DNA of 9,647 nt, from contig CAZJDV010000090.1 in assembly GCA_964544865.1 (NCBI GenBank), positions 1 to 9,647 on the forward strand, given 5' to 3'. The position numbers were made by a program, and so were the translations under genes. The notes under the pieces were generated by a model. It was given only the letters and a program-made list of their open reading frames with translations, did no database searches and was not told the DNA's origin. Source of the stretch: CAZJDV01 sp964544865 (GTDB lineage: Bacteria; Chloroflexota; Dehalococcoidia; Lucifugimonadales; CAJWER01). Shown piece by piece: positions 7,101 through 9,647 of the stretch. The first letter of the stretch is position 1, and the number at the start of each line of letters is the position of its first letter.

Positions 7101-8108
7101 TCAGGGCCGCGGTAGAGCCAGCATCAAGCCCTCCAGCGCCAGGCGAGAGTTGACGTTGCGCTCTAGGTGCGACTCGGTCTCCTTGATCGCATCGATAGAA
7201 CGGACCACCTGCTCGCTGGAGAGGGCGTCGGCCACCGGCCGGAGGGTTTCGATCAGTGGGACGTGGTTCACAAACTCGGGGACACCCTCCTTCACCAGCA
7301 ACAGGTCCCTCCACCAAGCCAGCCAGGTATCCAGCTCTCGACGGCCGGAGTCGCGGTCTCTGTCGAAGGCCGAGGCCAGGCTCGCAGCATAGGCGAATCG
7401 CTGCTCCACGCCGCCCCTGACAACCCCGTCGATAGCGTCGAGTTGTCTTGCCAGCCCCTCGAGCAGCCTTGGGTCTTCGACCGCCCGGGACGCCCAGCCG
7501 GGCCGGCCCTGTGACCAGCGGGCTATCTCGTCCGCGGCATCGGGGCCGGCGCCGTGGCGGTCCACCAGCATGCGGGCGATGACCGGGCCGGGCACGGGTC
7601 TCAGCTCCAGGACCTGGCACCGCGATACAACCGTCGGCAGAAGCGCTCCCGCCTCGGAAACCAGCAGGAGCAGCACCACGTGGGCGGGTGGCTCCTCAAG
7701 GGTCTTCAGCAGGCCGTTGGCGGCATCGTCGCTGAGGTGCTCCGCGCCGTCGATGATAATGACTCGCCACTTGCCCTCGAATGGCGCCAGGCTGGCATCT
7801 CGCTGGATCTCCCGCACCTGGTCGATTCCTATCAGTACCCGAGGGCGCCCGCTGGTGGTCTCGCCGGTCTCTAGCCCAACCACCCTCACGTCGGTGTGCA
7901 GTCCGCGGGCGGTCCGGCTGCACTGGGTGCACTCGCCGCACGGCCTCCCCTCCCCGGTGCAATTCAGCGCCCGGGCGAGATCGAGGGCCAAGGTCATCTT
8001 GCCTATGTGCCGCGGTCCAGCGATAACGTATGCGTGGGACAACCGTCCGCCCTCCAGACTCCGCTGCAGGACGTTGACGGCCTTGTCGTGTCCTATTGTC
8101 CTCCACAT
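7101..8108 (-). CDS. holB: DNA polymerase III delta' subunit (clamp loader)
   Basis: This 335-residue AAA+ protein is the delta' subunit of the clamp loader that places the sliding clamp on DNA at the replication fork. It begins with the family signature TIGHDKAVNVLQRSLEGGRLSHAY, here split as TIGHDKAVNVLQ and GRLSHAYVIAGP. A P-loop-like GPRHIGK lies at 31-37. The zinc module has C50, C57, C60 and C63 (CGECTQC). Next are VLIGIDQVREIQ, WRVIIIDGAEHL in the Walker B position, ANGLLKTLEEPP, and VVSRCQ at 160-165, the SRC motif expected in delta'. The C-terminal collar domain (about 210-335) is less conserved. It differs from the larger tau/gamma subunit (DnaX) in length and in the lack of a DEXX box. 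An AGAGG ribosome binding site precedes the ATG. tmk, its common neighbour elsewhere, is absent; a short PSP1-like gene follows. Confidence 0.9.
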   Translation of the reverse strand: MWRTIGHDKAVNVLQRSLEGGRLSHAYVIAGPRHIGKMTLALDLARALNCTGEGRPCGECTQCSRTARGLHTDVRVVGLETGETTSGRPRVLIGIDQVREIQRDASLAPFEGKWRVIIIDGAEHLSDDAANGLLKTLEEPPAHVVLLLLVSEAGALLPTVVSRCQVLELRPVPGPVIARMLVDRHGAGPDAADEIARWSQGRPGWASRAVEDPRLLEGLARQLDAIDGVVRGGVEQRFAYAASLASAFDRDRDSGRRELDTWLAWWRDLLLVKEGVPEFVNHVPLIETLRPVADALSSEQVVRSIDAIKETESHLERNVNSRLALEGLMLALPRP

Positions 8109-8119
8109 ACTGACTCGCC

Positions 8120-8170
8120 TCTTGTCACTTTGAGTTCATAGTCGAGCGATAGCAGATTGGCACCGCGCCA
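8120..8170 (-). promoter_or_regulatory. Possible holB promoter
   Basis: Between the terminator and holB, the minus strand carries GTGCCA and TATGAA separated by 17 nt, each matching four of six consensus bases. Since a strong terminator lies just upstream, holB needs its own promoter here, and this is the best candidate seen. Confidence 0.35.
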
Positions 8171-8178
8171 GCCCCCGT

Positions 8179-8215
8179 AAAAAGACAGGAGCCCCTTTTT
8201 GAAAGGGGCTCCTGT
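8179..8215 (-). terminator. Rho-independent terminator after the collagen-like gene
   Basis: A perfect 14-bp inverted repeat (8185-8198 and 8202-8215, arm ACAGGAGCCCCTTT) encloses a 3-nt loop. On the minus strand it is followed directly by CTTTTTAC, the expected U-tract. The plus strand lacks a T-run after the stem, so it serves the leftward gene ending at 8256. Confidence 0.92.
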
Positions 8216-8255
8216 GATTGCGTCGATCTAATCTAAGTTTTCGGACGCCCGTAGA

Positions 8256-9209
8256 TTACTTTGTCTCCTCGACCACGATAAGCAAAGACGAGGCGATTGA
8301 ACCGTTCGAGCCAAATCCCTCTATCGAGTACGCGCCCGCACCCAAAACGCCCGCAGGCGCGAAATTTGCTTCAAGCACGCCCCGGTCGCTGGCGCCACGA
8401 GTGACAATGCCTTTCTTCAGCGGGTCGCCCGCACCAGGTACGATCAGACCATCTCGTAGCCCTGTGCCGACCCCTGTGACTGCGAAGACGGTGATAATCT
8501 CGTTGGCGGCGTAACCCGCGCCCCAGATCGTGATTGAACCGTCAAGCGCCACGGTGCCACCTGTGAGGCTTGGCGCCACGCCGGGCTGTGGCGGAGGCTC
8601 CGGAGCCGGTGGCGTCGTCAGACCCATGAGCGTCACAGGGATGCTTGCAGTGCTGCCGTCGGCGCCGTCCGCCTTAACGGACACCACGCCCTCCTCTACA
8701 ATGGTGGAACCCCATTTAGCGACCCCGCCGAGTTCACCAATAGTCTTAATATTGAGGGCCCACGCTCCACCCCGGTTGGCGCTGGTGAACCCAAGATTTG
8801 GCTCCGTGCCGTCGCCGAGATCAATGTAGACGATCATCGGCTCAAACTTCCTGAAACCCGACCCCGAAATGGTCAGACCCTCATCGAGGTAGAGAGCAGA
8901 CTTGCTAACCGTCATAGCCGCCTCTGGCGAGACCCCGGCGGCGCCGGTAGCCCCAGTGGCGCCCGTCGCACCCGTCTCCCCAGGATTTCCTGGATTTCCG
9001 GGATTGCCGGGGAACCCGGGCTCACCCGGTTCTCCGGGAACGCCTTGTACGCCTTGTTCGCCTTGAGGGCCGGGGTTTCCAGGATTGCCAGGGAATCCTG
9101 GCTTGCCAGCCGCGCCCGGAGGCCCCTGACATGCCGCCAATAGCAACACCGACAGGATACCTATGATAACCGCTAGGCCAAAACCGTTCGGAGGAAGATA
9201 CTTTCTCAT
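8256..9209 (-). CDS. Collagen-like lipoprotein with two Ig-like domains
   Basis: This 317-residue protein is probably a cell-surface, lipid-anchored protein. It starts with a signal peptide (MRKYLPPNG, then the hydrophobic LAVIIGILSVLL) and a lipobox LLAAC with C27 as the acylated cysteine. Immediately after comes a perfect collagen-like stretch of 22 Gly-X-Y triplets (residues 29-94) rich in GNP, GEP and GAT. Two beta-rich parts follow, at about 100-197 (LTISGSGFRKFEPMIVYIDL, IPT/TIG or Ig-like) and about 213-317 (GSITIWGAGYAANEIITVFA, similar style), joined by the proline-rich PPAPEPPPQPG. The triplets could form a trimeric stalk holding the Ig-like heads away from the membrane. The ATG at 9209 was chosen because AGAGGGG lies 4 nt upstream and the signal peptide then has normal length; the frame extends 8 codons further. 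Ligand and role are unknown. It stands alone with its own promoter and terminator. Confidence 0.85.
   Translation of the reverse strand: MRKYLPPNGFGLAVIIGILSVLLLAACQGPPGAAGKPGFPGNPGNPGPQGEQGVQGVPGEPGEPGFPGNPGNPGNPGETGATGATGATGAAGVSPEAAMTVSKSALYLDEGLTISGSGFRKFEPMIVYIDLGDGTEPNLGFTSANRGGAWALNIKTIGELGGVAKWGSTIVEEGVVSVKADGADGSTASIPVTLMGLTTPPAPEPPPQPGVAPSLTGGTVALDGSITIWGAGYAANEIITVFAVTGVGTGLRDGLIVPGAGDPLKKGIVTRGASDRGVLEANFAPAGVLGAGAYSIEGFGSNGSIASSLLIVVEETK
8928..9125 (-). repeat. Coding repeat: 22 Gly-X-Y collagen-like triplets
   Basis: The triplets run without interruption from GPP to GVS. Neighbouring identical triplets (GNP three times, GAT three times) use different synonymous Gly, Pro, Ala and Thr codons, so the repeat is kept at the protein level and is not a recent DNA duplication. 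Confidence 0.9.
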
Positions 9210-9327
9210 AAGACCCCTCTTTGAAGAATACAACCGACCTATCTAGCCACACGAAGTCACAACCAATAGCTCGCGTTTCCCACACGAACGGCACTCCGGT
9301 GCGACCGGCGTGCCCACCCCATGCAGC
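9210..9327 (-). promoter_or_regulatory. 118-nt structured 5' leader of the collagen-like gene
   Basis: Between the predicted transcription start (about 9327) and the ATG, the RNA can form two directly abutting hairpins. The first (9290-9314) has GGCAC/GTGCC and CCGG/CCGG helices separated by one mismatch, with loop UCGCA. The second (9269-9289) has 8 pairs, two of them G-U, and loop GGGAA. A 9-nt motif TTCGTGTGG occurs twice, at 9280-9288 within the second hairpin and at 9247-9255. The ribosome binding site (AGAGGGG) lies at the leader's end. I do not recognise a known riboswitch class. No gene-like ORF supports coding here. Confidence 0.45.
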
Positions 9328-9333
9328 GGCCTT

Positions 9334-9362
9334 ATCATATTGACGCAGCGCTGGGTTGTCAA
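9334..9362 (-). promoter_or_regulatory. Sigma70-type promoter of the collagen-like gene
   Basis: On the minus strand a perfect -35 TTGACA (9357-9362) and -10 TATGAT (9334-9339, five of six) are separated by exactly 17 nt. Predicted transcription start is near 9327. This is the best promoter in the window and implies strong constitutive expression. Confidence 0.85.
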
Positions 9363-9554
9363 CCCCCCTGCTAGCCAATAAGCCAAAAATCTGTGTTTTC
9401 GTCGGCCCGACTCGACATTTCGCCCATAAGCGCCCAGCGAATTTTCACGTTCCCCGAAACAATGAAGATGGAAATTCGTCCAGTTAGCTATGCGTGTGGC
9501 GGCCGGATGGCAGATTCCCGTTCGCACCATCGGAGGTTGCGGCGAATGACAGGC
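9363..9554. other. Unassigned intergenic stretch between divergent promoters
   Basis: This AT-richer stretch separates the leftward lipoprotein promoter from the rightward tRNA promoter. A short imperfect inverted repeat (GAATTT near 9439 and AAATTC near 9472) was seen, but with a 27-nt gap it is not convincing. No ORF looks coding. Confidence 0.4.
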
Positions 9555-9583
9555 TTGTCCGGTATCGCTGCACCTGGTATATT
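9555..9583 (+). promoter_or_regulatory. Sigma70-type promoter of the tRNA-Arg gene
   Basis: TTGTCC (9555-9560) and TATATT (9578-9583) are separated by 17 nt, placing transcription start near 9590, a few nucleotides before the tRNA's first base at 9594. Confidence 0.8.
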
Positions 9584-9593
9584 TGGTTTCTAC

Positions 9594-9647
9594 GCCCCTG
9601 TAGCTCAGCGGATAGAGCACCGGCCTCCGGAGCCGGGTGCGTGGGTT
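9594..9647 (+). tRNA. tRNA-Arg (anticodon CCG), cut by the window end
   Basis: The first 54 nt of a tRNA are present: acceptor strand GCCCCTG (9594-9600), D arm GCTC-loop-GAGC (9603-9618), anticodon stem CCGGC/GCCGG (9620-9624, 9632-9636) and loop CTCCGGA with anticodon CCG at 9627-9629, reading Arg codon CGG. The T arm and 3' acceptor half lie beyond the window, so acceptor pairing cannot be checked. Confidence 0.93.

Noticed and set aside
7570..8133. 187-residue plus-strand ORF opposite holB
   Set aside because: It is antisense to a well-supported gene, Ser/Arg/Pro-rich and lacks a recognisable domain; typical of GC-rich shadow frames.
8928..9125. Regular short repeats that might suggest a CRISPR array or tandem DNA repeat
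   Set aside because: The periodicity is 9 nt of Gly-X-Y codons inside a complete coding frame, with synonymous variation and no spacers.
9243..9620. 125-residue minus-strand ORF
   Set aside because: It overlaps the tRNA-Arg gene, both promoters and the leader, has no ribosome binding site I trust, and its sequence is rich in Cys, Arg and Trp without domain-like pattern.

Overview
The window is GC-rich, densely packed housekeeping bacterial DNA from an unnamed genome. Many starts are GTG or TTG, and Shine-Dalgarno sites lie close to them. The protein styles suggest Chloroflexota (Dehalococcoidia or SAR202-like): a short YaaT/PSP1-like protein next to DNA polymerase III delta', a CvpA-HNH pair, and a helical membrane-protein family like that at the left edge. 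This assignment is an inference from gene style and cannot be proved from the window.

Layout, left to right. Positions 3-695 (+) hold the decayed remains of a small membrane protein gene, still in one reading frame but broken by two stop codons. Positions 817-2133 (+) encode diaminopimelate decarboxylase (lysA), followed after 44 nt by a QueD/PTPS-family enzyme (2178-2588, +). Two leftward genes converge on these: a HlyC/CorC-type CBS-domain membrane protein (2623-3885) and, upstream of it, the bifunctional glmU (3952-5310). A 320-nt gene-free region separates glmU from a rightward pair, cvpA-like (5631-6263) and an HNH endonuclease (6274-6792). Facing this pair are two leftward genes: the delta' subunit of DNA polymerase III (holB, 7101-8108) and, downstream of it, a very short YaaT/PSP1-like protein (6816-7055). 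A clear intrinsic terminator (8179-8215) separates holB from a leftward gene for a collagen-like lipoprotein (8256-9209). That gene has a near-consensus promoter and a 118-nt leader that can fold into two adjacent hairpins. The right edge holds the first 54 nt of a tRNA-Arg(CCG) gene with its own good promoter.

Most genes are independent housekeeping functions: lysine and peptidoglycan precursors (lysA, glmU), a queuosine/pterin step (queD), replication (holB) and membrane maintenance (CorC-like, CvpA-like). The holB plus PSP1-like pairing echoes the holB-yaaT neighbourhood of Firmicutes, but the partner here has only the N-terminal part. No defence, mobile or biosynthetic system is evident. 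The least ordinary parts are the collagen-stalk lipoprotein with its structured leader, the truncated PSP1-like gene and the left-edge pseudogene.
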